Notes: generated by a model not told the origin, from the sequence alone. A DNA stretch of 64,000 nt from Endozoicomonas euniceicola (GCF_025562755.1 NZ_CP103300.1:3349001-3413000); one strand, 5' to 3'; numbered from the stretch's first letter, positions 35,035-44,765 are shown. A program made the numbers and translations.

Positions 35035-38000
35035 TTAGTTATTCAGAAGAATGTCAAACAGCGTAGCCGCATGTTGCCGGGCTGTGCTCATATCCCAGCC
35101 TGCCAGTGCCCGAAGTTTCTTACGAATCTGCTTTTGCAGTTCTTTATGGATTTCTTTCTTATCCTTCCATATCGGGCTGGCTAGCACAGCACCAATGTCA
35201 TCATCGTTAAACAGGGCGGCTGTCCATTGCTTAGCAGGTGATTGTTTAACAAACAGTTGTGCAGATGTCCCGGTTTGCTGGTCGAGCTGCCCGCTCAGGT
35301 AATCGTAGACAGCCACCTGTGCCGGTGAATCAAAACCCGCCTGTTGTGCGCCGGATGCCTTTTCCCTTATCTGTTGGGTGAACAGCTCCAGCTGTTTCAG
35401 AAACTCGGCCTGTTCGATCCGTTTTTCCTTTTCATCCTCTATCAGCTTTTGCAGGGCGGCTTCCAGTGGTCCGAAGAAACCGGGGTTCTTCTGCTTGCCG
35501 GTTTTGATGGTGTGCTTGAGCTGGTTCTTCATGGTCAGAGCCTGACTGCCCACGCTTTTCAGCTTGCGAAGTCGCTCCATGTCGTTAGCATCGAGGATGG
35601 AGATTTCCTTGCCTAGCAGGCTCCTGACTTCATCGGCCTGAACATGCTCGTCCAGTAGTTGTTGCAGCAGCTCCGACTCCAGCTGGTTCAGTGGTCCCTT
35701 GTGGGCATCGTCCGGCAGTTTGTTTTTCAGAGCCAGCTTGATTTCGCCCAGCACTTTGAAATAAGGCTGGTAACGGGCTCCCCGCTGGTCCGGCAGCACC
35801 ACATCAAGCCGGGCGTTGAATGCCTTGAACAGAGCCAGGAACTCATCCACCACATCCAGCCGGACATCCGGGTCAAGGTGCAGGTCGGCGTCTTCTTTAT
35901 ACAGCTCGGGCTGTTTAATCGGGTCGTGTTTTTTTGGCAATAGGTTCAGCACTTTCTGCAAAGCGGTTTCCAGTTTGGGCAGCTCGCTGTTGATGTCCGT
36001 CCAGATTTGTTCGGGTTGCACTTCGCCGCCATAGATGGACAGAGCCTTGTCCAGATATTCGACCACGCCATGATAATCGACAATGTAACCGGCGTTTTTG
36101 CCCTTGCGGGTACGGTTCACACGGGCAATGGCCTGAAGCAGTGTATGTTCCTTGAGAGGCTTGTCCAGATACAGGGTGCTGACGATGGGAGCGTCCCAGC
36201 CGGTGAGCAGCATATCGGAGACAATCAGAAGGCCAATATTATTCACCTTTGTCGTCTTGTCATCATTCTGGCTCTCATCCCCGTAGTGTTTCTTGAACAG
36301 GTCGTTGACCAGTTTGGGAATCTCATCGGTGGGCACTGCAATGGGTTGACCGCCGTCTTTTATCTCCGCCCGCACTCGTTCCTCTATGGATTGCAGCTTG
36401 TGTTGAATGCCATGCACCTCGTAAGCCGCCTGCGCTTCATTCACGCCGGTCTTGTTCTCAGTAATGCCACCCAGTGAAATCACCACCCGGCTTTCAAAGG
36501 TGTCCTGTCCGGCTTCTGCCCGTTCTGCCATGATGGCGTCCAGCGTGTCTTTGTAGCGTACCGCCATATCCCGGCCATCACACACCAGCAACCCTTTAAA
36601 TCCTTTGGCTTTGACGCTGGTCAGGAAGTGCTGCACCAGATGTTGGGCGTTCTCATCAATACGATCCTGAGCGGTGCGGCGTTTTTTCAGTAGTGCCTGT
36701 TTCAGCTGCTTCTGACGGGCTTCGTCTTCCTGACCGAACACATCACCAAAAGCGGTATCCAGCTCCGGATCAACGGTCAGGTCGGTCATGCCTTCCTGAT
36801 ACTTAATGGGCAGTGTGGCACCGTCGGCGACGGCTTCATCCAGCCGGTAGGTGTCGATGTAGTCGCTGCTACCACCCTTTCCCATAAAAGCATTGAGGGT
36901 GTTTTTGTCTTCCCTGAACAGCGGTGTGCCGGTAAAGGCGATGAATCTGGCATTAGGTAGGCTTGCCCGCATAAAGGCCGCCAGGAAACTGTACTGGCTG
37001 CGGTGGGCTTCATCCACCAGAACATAAAAGTTGGGTTTGGTGGACAACACCTGAAAGTCCACCGCCTCCCGGCTTTGTTCCACCCATTGGTTCGGTCTGG
37101 CCGTGCCGTCGTCATTGAGCAGGCCATAGTTGACGTTCAGGTCTTCGCAGATATAGAACTTGCCATCTTCAAGCACCCGCCGGACACGGGTCTGGTTGTC
37201 TTCGTTGTCGGCTTCTGCCTCTTTGGCGGCGGCCTTGATGGGCTTGCCATCCCGTTCCTGAAATTTCTGGACGGTACTGGTGAATACGCTTCCGTAGTCG
37301 TTCGATAGCATCCGCTCCAGCCCGGCAACCGACGGGGCTTTGATGGGGATCATGCCGACGTTGGTGAAGGTATCGGAGATTTGCCGGTCAAGGTCGGTGC
37401 GATCTGTCAGCACCAGTACGCTGGGATTGTTCAACCCTACACACTCAGCCCGCAGGTAACGGGTCAGGTACGCCATGGTCAGCGACTTGCCACTGCCCTG
37501 TGTATGCCATACGACGCCACCTTCCGGTTTATCAGCCGTGAGTCTGGCAAGGGTCTTTCGTACTGCCCGCCATTGCTGGTAACGGGGCAGCTTTTTGATG
37601 GTGCGGCCTTCTTCCAGTTCGAACAGCACAAACTGGCAGGCCAGCTCCACAAAGCGGGAGGGCTCGAACAGAGCCCAGAGCAGGTGATGCTGTTCCGTGG
37701 GTTCTTTACCGGGCTGCACAGCGTGCAACCGCTGACGTACAGTTGCTTCTTCGCTGGCTTCCAGACGGTAACGGAAATAGAAGGCTTCCGGCGTAAAAAT
37801 GGCACCGTACAATGCCTGATTACGGTTGATGGCTGCACACACCTGGTTAAACACAAAGTGTCGTGGGTGGCTGTTCTGGTAACTCAGCAGCTGGTTGATG
37901 CCCTTGCCAATTTTGACGTGGCTGGCTTTGCACTCGATCATCGCCAGTGGCAACCCATTGATAAACAACAGCAGGTCGGGCCGGAACTCGTCGCCATCGC

Positions 38001-38439
38001 TGTTGGTGCCAACGAACTGATCCACCACATGAAAGCGGTTCTCTAATGGCTCCGCTTGATTGAAAAAGCAGACACTGCGGGGGCGACCCTGTTTGTCCTT
38101 AACCTGTATCCCGCTGCCATGAATCACCGACTCCCAGGCGTTCTGGTTGGCGGCCATCAGGTTGTCGTTCCCGCTTTTATTAAAAGCGCCTCTTAATTCA
38201 CGAAGTACGGTATCGACACCGGCAGTCACATCCGCCAGCCACGGGTTGAACGACAGCAACCGGTCAGTCAGTACATCGGTGAGGATAGGGGGCAGGTGGC
38301 GGTGTGGCTGTTGCTTGCCCACTGCTTTGCCGGACAGGTGGGTGTAACCCAGTTGTTGTAACCAGATGATGGCGGGCTTTTCGACGCCTTCCCGTTCAGC
38401 GTTACCTTTTCGATGAAAGGGGGCATCGTCCGTGTTCAT
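35035..38439 (-). CDS. hsdR: Type I restriction enzyme, R subunit
   Basis: The ATG at 38439 (MNTDDAPFHRKG) with GGAG 7 nt upstream gives 1134 residues. An N-terminal nuclease domain includes LLLFINGLPLAMIECKAS (PD-ExK family). Next come the helicase Walker A (HTQGSGKSLTMAYL), a DEAH box (VDEAHRSQYS) and motif VI-like HTLLQAIARVNR. The C-terminal half is helical, for binding the methylase. HsdR translocates and cuts unmethylated DNA once HsdM2S has bound. Because hsdS is split, the enzyme probably has no target recognition. Confidence 0.96.
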   Translation of the reverse strand: MNTDDAPFHRKGNAEREGVEKPAIIWLQQLGYTHLSGKAVGKQQPHRHLPPILTDVLTDRLLSFNPWLADVTAGVDTVLRELRGAFNKSGNDNLMAANQNAWESVIHGSGIQVKDKQGRPRSVCFFNQAEPLENRFHVVDQFVGTNSDGDEFRPDLLLFINGLPLAMIECKASHVKIGKGINQLLSYQNSHPRHFVFNQVCAAINRNQALYGAIFTPEAFYFRYRLEASEEATVRQRLHAVQPGKEPTEQHHLLWALFEPSRFVELACQFVLFELEEGRTIKKLPRYQQWRAVRKTLARLTADKPEGGVVWHTQGSGKSLTMAYLTRYLRAECVGLNNPSVLVLTDRTDLDRQISDTFTNVGMIPIKAPSVAGLERMLSNDYGSVFTSTVQKFQERDGKPIKAAAKEAEADNEDNQTRVRRVLEDGKFYICEDLNVNYGLLNDDGTARPNQWVEQSREAVDFQVLSTKPNFYVLVDEAHRSQYSFLAAFMRASLPNARFIAFTGTPLFREDKNTLNAFMGKGGSSDYIDTYRLDEAVADGATLPIKYQEGMTDLTVDPELDTAFGDVFGQEDEARQKQLKQALLKKRRTAQDRIDENAQHLVQHFLTSVKAKGFKGLLVCDGRDMAVRYKDTLDAIMAERAEAGQDTFESRVVISLGGITENKTGVNEAQAAYEVHGIQHKLQSIEERVRAEIKDGGQPIAVPTDEIPKLVNDLFKKHYGDESQNDDKTTKVNNIGLLIVSDMLLTGWDAPIVSTLYLDKPLKEHTLLQAIARVNRTRKGKNAGYIVDYHGVVEYLDKALSIYGGEVQPEQIWTDINSELPKLETALQKVLNLLPKKHDPIKQPELYKEDADLHLDPDVRLDVVDEFLALFKAFNARLDVVLPDQRGARYQPYFKVLGEIKLALKNKLPDDAHKGPLNQLESELLQQLLDEHVQADEVRSLLGKEISILDANDMERLRKLKSVGSQALTMKNQLKHTIKTGKQKNPGFFGPLEAALQKLIEDEKEKRIEQAEFLKQLELFTQQIREKASGAQQAGFDSPAQVAVYDYLSGQLDQQTGTSAQLFVKQSPAKQWTAALFNDDDIGAVLASPIWKDKKEIHKELQKQIRKKLRALAGWDMSTARQHAATLFDILLNN

Positions 38440-38563
38440 CGCAAGACTCCTGACTTCAGTACACAATCTAAAACGGGGAAACTTTATCACTCCTGCTGGT
38501 TCGGTGGTATCCGGTTTGGGTGATGGCAGTATTTAGTTTTTTACTGTCTCTGGTGGGGGCGGT

Positions 38564-38914
38564 TTATGCGCTCCTTTTTGTAAACACCTCTATTCGATCA
38601 ATGTCGTCTTTTTCAGCCTGTTGTACCTTGTATAAATCCCATCGTAATTGCAGGTTAAGCCAGAAGTCTGGCGACATACCCAAAAAGCGAGCCAGTCGCA
38701 GGGCGGTGCTAGGGGTAACGCCCCGCTTGCCGTTGACGAGTTCGTTGACTCGCTGGTAAGGGACATGAATAGCCGATGCCAGCTCCCGCTGAGTAATGTC
38801 CATCGGTAACAGAAACTCTTCCAGCAGTATTTCACCGGGATGAGTGGGGGGGCGGTTTGTGGGCATTTTGGCCACAATGCCACCACTGCCTTCGTCAAAG
38901 TCTTCAGTTTTCAT
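38564..38914 (-). CDS. higA: HigA-type antitoxin (XRE family)
   Basis: The 116-residue product carries the HigA signature: PPTHPGEILLEEFLLPM, ELASAIHVPYQRVNELVNGKR (HTH region) and FLGMSPDFWLNLQLRWDLY. GAGGAGAAC precedes the ATG at 38914. No HigB toxin frame is found in the 156-bp gap on either side, so it is an orphan or acts with a toxin elsewhere. It lies between hsdR and the brnTA pair and may be co-transcribed with hsdR. Confidence 0.87.
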   Translation of the reverse strand: MKTEDFDEGSGGIVAKMPTNRPPTHPGEILLEEFLLPMDITQRELASAIHVPYQRVNELVNGKRGVTPSTALRLARFLGMSPDFWLNLQLRWDLYKVQQAEKDDIDRIEVFTKRSA

Positions 38915-39051
38915 AATGATTGTTCTCCTCGGTGCTGGAGCGTTGAACAGAAATAGTGCCAGTTATACGAGCTGCATTTTAATAGTAAAAAAAGCAGCTG
39001 ATATAAAATAATTGTCTAGAATTTATCCCTTGTTACCTTGTCAAACACTTT

Positions 39052-39065
39052 ATTGTATATACAAT
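39052..39065. promoter_or_regulatory. Probable BrnA operator upstream of brnT
   Basis: ATTGTATATACAAT is a perfect 14-bp palindrome just before the brnT start. BrnA is a DNA-binding antitoxin that autorepresses its operon, so this is its likely site. Confidence 0.55.
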
Positions 39066-39070
39066 TTGAT

Positions 39071-39358
39071 ATGAGTTATGAATGGGATGAGAGTAAGCGC
39101 ATCGTCAATTTGCAGAAACATGGTGTCGATTTTGGGGAGGTGTACCTCTTCGACTGGAATACCGCCACACTCAGTCAGGATAACCGAAAGAATTACGGAG
39201 AAATAAGAGTAAAAGCAAAGGGGTTTATTGAAGGTCGGTTGCATGAGCTGGTTTTCAATATTCGTGGTGGCAACATAAGAGTCATTGGCCTGAGAAAAGC
39301 CAATCAGCGAGAGGTGAAAGAATATGAGCGAAGAACCCAAAAAGCCCGATTACATTAG
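39071..39358 (+). CDS. brnT: BrnT-type toxin
   Basis: The ATG at 39071 (MSYEWDESKRIVNLQKHGVD) gives 95 residues of the BrnT family. It has the typical opening WDE.K...N..KHGV.F and the ending IRVIGLRKANQREVKEYE. BrnT is a RelE-fold ribonuclease. An upstream start at 39038 adds 11 residues and overlaps the operator, so it is less likely. brnT precedes and overlaps brnA, the classic order of this toxin-antitoxin system. Confidence 0.93.
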   Translation: MSYEWDESKRIVNLQKHGVDFGEVYLFDWNTATLSQDNRKNYGEIRVKAKGFIEGRLHELVFNIRGGNIRVIGLRKANQREVKEYERRTQKARLH

Positions 39359-39614
39359 CCAGGAGGATTGGGACTCGGTTGACGTGCCGGAATGGACGGA
39401 AGAGGATTGGGCAAATGCCCGCCCGGCCATAGAAGTATTGCCTGAAATTGTCGAGGAATACCGTCGCCGAACCCGAGGGCAACAGAAAGAGCCGACTAAA
39501 GAGCAGGTGTCTATCCGCCTCAGTCCTGAAGTGCTTGAGTTTTTCCGGGCAACAGGCAGCGGCTGGCAAAGCCGGATAGATGATGTGCTGAAAGAGCATC
39601 TTGGCAAGCACTGA
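39324..39614 (+). CDS. brnA: BrnA-type antitoxin
   Basis: The 96-residue product has the BrnA pattern: an acidic N-terminus (PDYISQEDWDSVDVPEWTEE) and a ribbon-helix-helix C-terminus (KEQVSIRLSPEVLEFFRATG...GWQSRIDDVLKEHL). The start lies 35 bp inside brnT. It binds and inhibits BrnT and represses the operon. It is convergent with the hsdS fragment. Confidence 0.93.
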   Translation: MSEEPKKPDYISQEDWDSVDVPEWTEEDWANARPAIEVLPEIVEEYRRRTRGQQKEPTKEQVSIRLSPEVLEFFRATGSGWQSRIDDVLKEHLGKH

Positions 39615-39657
39615 GCCGGAGGGAATTGCCCCCGCAGTACGGAGACAATCCGGCCGG

Positions 39658-40131
39658 TTAATGATCCTGTGGTTCCGGCTTAACCCTGATCTGGCCGGTG
39701 AGCAGTTTTTGCATCAGGCCTTTTTTCAGTTGTTGGGTTTGGGATTTCTGGGTGGTCAGGTGGTTCAGCTTCCTGTCGGTGGTGGAGAGGATTTTTGCGA
39801 TTTCTTGTTGTTCCTTTATAGGGGGAGCTGCAATCAGGAATTCCTGAATTTGTTTGCTGCTGATATGTGGCACTACTGAGTCGGTTTGAACCCCTTTGAC
39901 ATATTGCTCAAAGCGATAACTTGAAAAGAGATGCTTTAATAAGGATTGGCTAAAGCTATCTTTTGTCCTAAGTCTTGATACTCGTTGCACCAGATAACAT
40001 GGTAAGTCAGCTTTGTTTACTTGCGATACTTTCAAGCCGTTGGAAACCCATGTACGATCCATTGCGATTACTAAATCACCGTCTTGCATAAGATATTTGG
40101 CTAGTTCTCCCGAATCCCCAGCTGGCCAAAA
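39658..40131 (-). pseudogene. hsdS: hsdS, C-terminal fragment (split by IS605 copy C)
   Basis: This is the distal part of the specificity subunit: the rest of the second target-recognition domain (KFWPAGDSGELAKYLMQDGDLVIAMDR, as a region) and the final conserved helix (IPPIKEQQEI-type AAPPIKEQQEIAKILSTTDRKL). It is in frame with the N-terminal fragment at 41914-42781 when the IS is removed, joining as RDAKFWP. It has no start of its own other than a chance ATG. Confidence 0.9.
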
Positions 40132-40206
40132 TTTAGCAAAATCGTCGTAAACCCTCGCCCAATGCGGGCGGGGATATAAGACGGGAAGGCGCAGAGCCTT
40201 CCGCCA

Positions 40207-40635
40207 TCAATCTGGTGTACTCTGGCTATTAACGTAGTCCTTCAGAGTCTCGATAGTTGCACCGCCAGCACTGCAAGCAAAGTAAGACCTTGACCACATT
40301 AAGCCTGCTTTGCTCTGAGCAGTAAGGTGGGTATTCAGCATTCGCAACCGCCTTGATGATGTTGATTTGAGATTATTTACCATGACACTGATAGCCAGTT
40401 TTGGTGGGTAGGCCACCAACAGGTGTACGTGATCTTTTTCGCCATCCATTTCAAGTAACTGGCATTCCAGTTTTTCACATGCACTCTCGAACGACTCCCG
40501 TAACTGCTTGATCATATAGCCATCAAAAAGCTTTCGTCTGTACTTTGTCGTGAACACCAAATGAACAACCAGCTTGGTAACGCTATGTCGTTTGCGAAGA
40601 TACCCTTTAAGCAAATCTTTGTTGTGTGCGCTCAC
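40207..40635 (-). CDS. tnpA: IS200/IS605 transposase TnpA, copy C
   Basis: The 142-residue product has the GTG start at 40635. The HUH motif and catalytic Tyr are present. The protein sequence is the same as in copy B. Confidence 0.93.
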   Translation of the reverse strand: MSAHNKDLLKGYLRKRHSVTKLVVHLVFTTKYRRKLFDGYMIKQLRESFESACEKLECQLLEMDGEKDHVHLLVAYPPKLAISVMVNNLKSTSSRRLRMLNTHLTAQSKAGLMWSRSYFACSAGGATIETLKDYVNSQSTPD

Positions 40636-40700
40636 TTGAAAACCTCTTTCAAATACCTGTAATATAAAGTTTATATTGATGAGTACTGAAATAACATTCC

Positions 40701-41873
40701 ATGCTGAGAGCCACCAAAGTACGAATCTATCCAACATCAGAGCAGGCGGAATTTCTCGACCGTCAGTTTGATGCTGTGCGGTTCGTATGGAACAAGGCCC
40801 TGGCTATTAAGGTTCATTATTACAAGGTTCGTGGGCAGAGCCTTTCTCCCAAAAAACACCTGAAGCCCTTGCTGGCAAAAGCCAAGAAAAGCCGAAAGTA
40901 CTCATGGCTGAAAAACGCTGACTCTATTGCACTGCAACAGGCCACTATCAACCTGGATACGGCCTTTCAAAACTTTTTCAATCCCAAATTGCAGGCAAGG
41001 TTTCCTCGCTTCAAGAAAAAGCATGGCAAGCAAAGTAGCTACCATTGTACGTCTGTCTCTGTGGGCGATAACTGGATAAAAATCCCCAAGTGCAAGCCCA
41101 TAAGGGCTAAAGTACATCGTGAAATAGTGGGTAAGGTGAAGTCTATCACCCTGAGCAGAACGCTAACCGGCAAGTATTTTGCCTCCATATTGGCTGATGA
41201 TACCCAGGAACAACCAAAACAGATTGATAATCTTGAAGCTAATCAGGTTGTCGGTGTTGATATGGGGATTACTGATCTGGCTATCACCAGTACCGGCCAT
41301 AAGACTGGCAATCCTCGCTTTCTGAAAAAAGCACAACGTAACCTGAAAAGAAAACAACAGGCTCTATCTCGCTGCAAGAAAGGCTCAAAAGGTAGGCACA
41401 AAGCCCGTTTATTGGTGGCAAAGGCGCATGAGCGTGTAGCCTTTGCCCGTAATGATTTTCAGCATAAGCTATCAAAACAACTCATCGACGAAAACCAAGC
41501 GGTGATTGTGGAGACACTGAAAGTTAAAAACATGCTCAAGAACAAGCGTCTTGCTCGTTCTATTGCTGATGCTGGTTGGCACTCACTGATAACCAAACTC
41601 GAATACAAGGCAAAGCAGGAAGGTAAACATCTGGTGAAGATAGACCAGTGGTTTGCATCCTCTAAAACTTGCTCAGTCTGCGATTTGAAACAGGAAAAAA
41701 TGCCATTGAGAATCCGATCATGGGAGTGTAGCTGTGGTGCTATCCATGACCGGGATATTAATGCAGCTCGCAATATCAAGAAGCAAGGCATATTGAAATT
41801 AAAGGCGGAAGGACTGTCCGTTTCTGCTGATGGAGGCTTGCGTAAATCCGGCAGACTGTCGGTTGCTGCCTAA
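40701..41873 (+). CDS. tnpB: TnpB RNA-guided nuclease, copy C
   Basis: This 390-residue TnpB has two visible differences from copy A (YYKVRG and SGRLSVAA). All RuvC and zinc-ribbon residues are present. Together with copies A and B it is probably functional. Confidence 0.95.
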   Translation: MLRATKVRIYPTSEQAEFLDRQFDAVRFVWNKALAIKVHYYKVRGQSLSPKKHLKPLLAKAKKSRKYSWLKNADSIALQQATINLDTAFQNFFNPKLQARFPRFKKKHGKQSSYHCTSVSVGDNWIKIPKCKPIRAKVHREIVGKVKSITLSRTLTGKYFASILADDTQEQPKQIDNLEANQVVGVDMGITDLAITSTGHKTGNPRFLKKAQRNLKRKQQALSRCKKGSKGRHKARLLVAKAHERVAFARNDFQHKLSKQLIDENQAVIVETLKVKNMLKNKRLARSIADAGWHSLITKLEYKAKQEGKHLVKIDQWFASSKTCSVCDLKQEKMPLRIRSWECSCGAIHDRDINAARNIKKQGILKLKAEGLSVSADGGLRKSGRLSVAA

Positions 41874-41913
41874 GAAATCAGAAGCCTCACCCGATAGGGT
41901 GGGGAGCAGTCAC

Positions 41914-42781
41914 CATCTCTCCACCTTAACCACCCCTGAGCTATGTTATCTCCACGCAAAAGACGAATGGCATTTTTTTCATCGGTTATGTAATTGGAAC
42001 TCTTAAACGGATATCCACTGAGCAAATCAATATGTTCTCCAATATTGCTAACACTCCACCTAGCCGGAATCCTCCCCAGCTTTGAATCCTTAAACTCGGT
42101 ATGAGGCTGCCACTGCCCGTTGGCATCCTGCGATCCCACGCCTTCGGAAAACAGCTTTTGCATCAAGCCTTTTTTCAGGGTTTGGGTTGCAGTGATCTGC
42201 TGGTCGATCAGTTCCAGTTTCCGGTCTACGGTGGACAGGATTTGGGCGATTTTTTTTTGCTCGGGTATCCTCGGTACAGGGATATTAAAAGAGCGAATTT
42301 GTTGAAAGTTTAGGCCTTCCCTGTTACCGCCAGCCTGCAATCTCCAGATTTGATCTTGCCCATATTCAGAGTTCATGAAATGAGACACATAACCAGACAA
42401 TAGGTCGTCTTTAACTCTGATAATACAAACATGCTGGTTCACATTTGCTTCTGAAATATTGTCAGGCAATATACAACACCTGCCGATAGAAGCTCCTGTA
42501 ATATTTAACAATACATCAGATGGTTGTAGCTTGGAGTTGTGCATCTTTTCATGTTGTTCGTCAGAGATATATGCCACATCATCAAGATCAAGATACCCGT
42601 GACGTACATTTTGGCTACGAATTAACGGTACTCCTTGCTCAATATATGAGTCACTACCTCCTTTCGGAGTAACCCCACTTCCAACTTTTGAAACATGATT
42701 GCCGATTTTGCTGGCGATCCAGTCTTTTGGAATAGGTCCAAGTGCACTATTTTTAAAGTCTTCAGGCAACACAGTACCCAT
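41914..42781 (-). pseudogene. hsdS: hsdS, N-terminal fragment (split by IS605 copy C)
   Basis: This is the type I specificity subunit start: the first target-recognition domain (SALGPIPKDWIASKIGNHVSKVGSG, as a region) and the central conserved helix (PRIPEQKKIAQILSTVDRKLELID). The second domain starts at LGRIPARWSVSNIGEHIDLLSG and is cut after about 290 codons. The ATG at 42781 shares its A with the hsdM stop TGA, showing translational coupling. A GTG one codon upstream is the alternative. The frame runs 44 bp into the IS before a stop. Confidence 0.9.
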
Positions 42782-44406
42782 CACACCCCCTCCACTTCAG
42801 CCGACGCAGCAACCAGCCCCAACTCATCCAGATAACTATCCAACTCATCATTCACAGCTTTCAGGTTATCGGTAATGGCACTCAACTCACCCAGCACCGC
42901 CGGAATATCCACCTGCGGCTCAGGCTCAGAGGTATCGATATAGCGGGCAATGTTCAGGTTGTAGTCGTTGTCTGCAATCTCTTTCAGTTCCACTACACGA
43001 CAGTATTTGTCTTCTTCGGTGTTGTGATGGAAAGCGGCACTGTGAGCATCGTGGATACGTTCTATGTCTTCGGTGCGCAGGCTGTTCTGGTTCTTGCCTT
43101 CGGCGAACTCACGGCTGGCATCAATGAACACAACCTTGCTTTTCAGGTTGTCCGGCTTCTGTTTGTTAAGAATCAGGATACAGGCGGGAATGCCGGTGTT
43201 GTAGAACAGGGCCGAGGGCAGGCCGATAACGGCTTCAATGCGATCACCGGGCAGTTCGTCGTTGCCTTTCAGCAGGCCGGTGCGGATTTTGCCTTCTTCA
43301 CCGCCCCGGAACAGTACACCGTGGGGCAGTACGACACCCATGCGACCATTGTCTTTCAAACTGGCGAGCATGTGCTGTACGAAAGCGAGGTCGGCGTAAC
43401 CACGGGGCGGAATACCGTAACCCAGTCGTCCGTAAGGGTCGGTCAGCTCTTTTTTGTAGCTGGGGGCGACTTCCTTTTCCTTGCCGTTTTTGTCGGTTTT
43501 TCTGGGGCGGTTGATCTCGATGGGTGTCCACCACTGCTTGGCGGAAAATGGCGGATTGGCAATCACCCGGTCAAAACTCAGGATGCCGTTTTCATCACGG
43601 TGCAGGGGTTGAACCAGGGTGTCGCCCCGTTCCAGTTCCGCCCGCATGTTGTGCAGGTAAAGGTTCAGCTTGCCAATGGCCCAGGTGCCGAGGTTTTTCT
43701 CCTGACCGTAGAGCAGGATGTTGGGCTGTCCGGCAATGGTGCCGTTGGGCAACTGCGCCACATGGTGAGCGCTTTCTACCAGCATACCGCCACTGCCAGA
43801 GGTCGGGTCGTACACCGTGTGGCCGGGTTGCGGGTCAAGCAGGTTGACCAGCAGTTGTACGACATGTTTGGGGGTATAGAACTCGCCGCCTTTCTTGCCT
43901 GCGTCGTCGGCAAACTGTTTGATTAGGTACTCGTAGGCATCGCCCAGCATATCGGCTTTATACAGGTGTTCGTTGCCGAGGTTGTACTGGTTGAAGTGGC
44001 GCAGCAGGCGGGACAGCAGTTCGTCGCCCAGCTTGGCTTTGTCGCCGAACTGGATCGCCGTCAGTACGCCTTCGAGGTAGCTGTTCTGGGCTTCGATGTC
44101 GGCAAAGGCTTCGTCGATGGCTTCACCGATATTTTCGGTGCGGCTGATGATCTCACCCCAGCGGGCGTGTTCCGGTACAAAGTGGTCGCCGTCTTCCTGT
44201 TCCAGTTCGATGGCTTCGGCACGGGAGCAGTCTTCGTCGGCCATGATGGCGGTGACTTTTTCTTCAAACACGTCATTGAACCGTTTGAGGAAGATCAGGC
44301 CGAAGATGTAGTTCTTGAAGTCGGAGCTGTCGATGGAGCCCCGCATGATATTGGCAGACTCCCAGAGCCAGCTTTCGAGGGTTTCCAGGGTGAGTTTTTG
44401 TGACAT
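42781..44406 (-). CDS. hsdM: Type I methyltransferase, M subunit
   Basis: HsdM methylates adenine using S-adenosylmethionine, as an M2S complex. The ATG at 44406 (MSQKLTLETLESWLWESANIMRG) gives 541 residues. An upstream extension is rejected because it lacks HsdM-like sequence. Motifs are KGGEFYTPKHVV, DPTSGSGGML for SAM binding, and the NPPFS catalytic motif (VIANPPFSAKQWW). The C-terminal part is helical. hsdM is first in the hsdM-hsdS order. It looks intact but needs HsdS to bind DNA. Confidence 0.96.
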   Translation of the reverse strand: MSQKLTLETLESWLWESANIMRGSIDSSDFKNYIFGLIFLKRFNDVFEEKVTAIMADEDCSRAEAIELEQEDGDHFVPEHARWGEIISRTENIGEAIDEAFADIEAQNSYLEGVLTAIQFGDKAKLGDELLSRLLRHFNQYNLGNEHLYKADMLGDAYEYLIKQFADDAGKKGGEFYTPKHVVQLLVNLLDPQPGHTVYDPTSGSGGMLVESAHHVAQLPNGTIAGQPNILLYGQEKNLGTWAIGKLNLYLHNMRAELERGDTLVQPLHRDENGILSFDRVIANPPFSAKQWWTPIEINRPRKTDKNGKEKEVAPSYKKELTDPYGRLGYGIPPRGYADLAFVQHMLASLKDNGRMGVVLPHGVLFRGGEEGKIRTGLLKGNDELPGDRIEAVIGLPSALFYNTGIPACILILNKQKPDNLKSKVVFIDASREFAEGKNQNSLRTEDIERIHDAHSAAFHHNTEEDKYCRVVELKEIADNDYNLNIARYIDTSEPEPQVDIPAVLGELSAITDNLKAVNDELDSYLDELGLVAASAEVEGV

Positions 44407-44539
44407 GGGTGTAACCGGTGATGCAAGCGTCCGGTTGGTTGTGCCGGTGTGCGGCTGAGGGACGGCTTGGGTTGTAAATGGGGGTAGGGTACAGGAAAGG
44501 ACGAAATAAGACGACATGCATCAAATGATAGTAAGCCCC

Positions 44540-44765
44540 CCCAAACCGCCGCTGTCACGTAAGCCCGTTGCTGTTAAGCAACGGTGGAAGTTGCTGTAGT
44601 GAATCGGGCTTTCCACTGCATGGTGGACCTGCGCTCCAGCACCAACGAGGAACTTCCTGGTATGGTATTATCAGCCCGGGTCTTTAATGACTGGCAAACA
44701 GACCAGGGAGACTTGAGTTCGATTATATCGGTTCACGCTCTCAAGTCTGTAGGTTTTTTTTGCTA
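44540..44765. ncRNA. Structured RNA region at the 6S RNA position (strand uncertain)
   Basis: Lying right after zapA, this is where ssrS (6S RNA) sits in many gammaproteobacteria. On the minus strand GTGAACCGATAT and later GTTGGTG resemble 6S RNA segments, but the spacing between them is about 50 nt too long. Strong helices are present: CCGTTGCT/AGCAACGG inside AAGCCCG/CGGGCTT, TCCAC/GTGGA, and GACTTGAG/CTCAAGTC. The last is followed on the plus strand by eight T, which looks like a plus-strand terminator. The region is clearly structured and the identity unproven. A 61-codon plus-strand frame inside is rejected as a gene. Confidence 0.4.

Larger units (their letters stand above)
40137..41913. 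mobile_element. IS200/IS605-type element, copy C (in hsdS)
   Basis: A 1777-bp copy inserted after TTTAG (40132-40136) inside hsdS. Excising it restores an open hsdS frame. Orientation is as in copy A, with tnpA minus and tnpB plus. Confidence 0.94.

Noticed and set aside
43024..43926. 300-codon open frame antisense to hsdM
   Set aside because: Composition follows the hsdM codons and there are no motifs or start signals.
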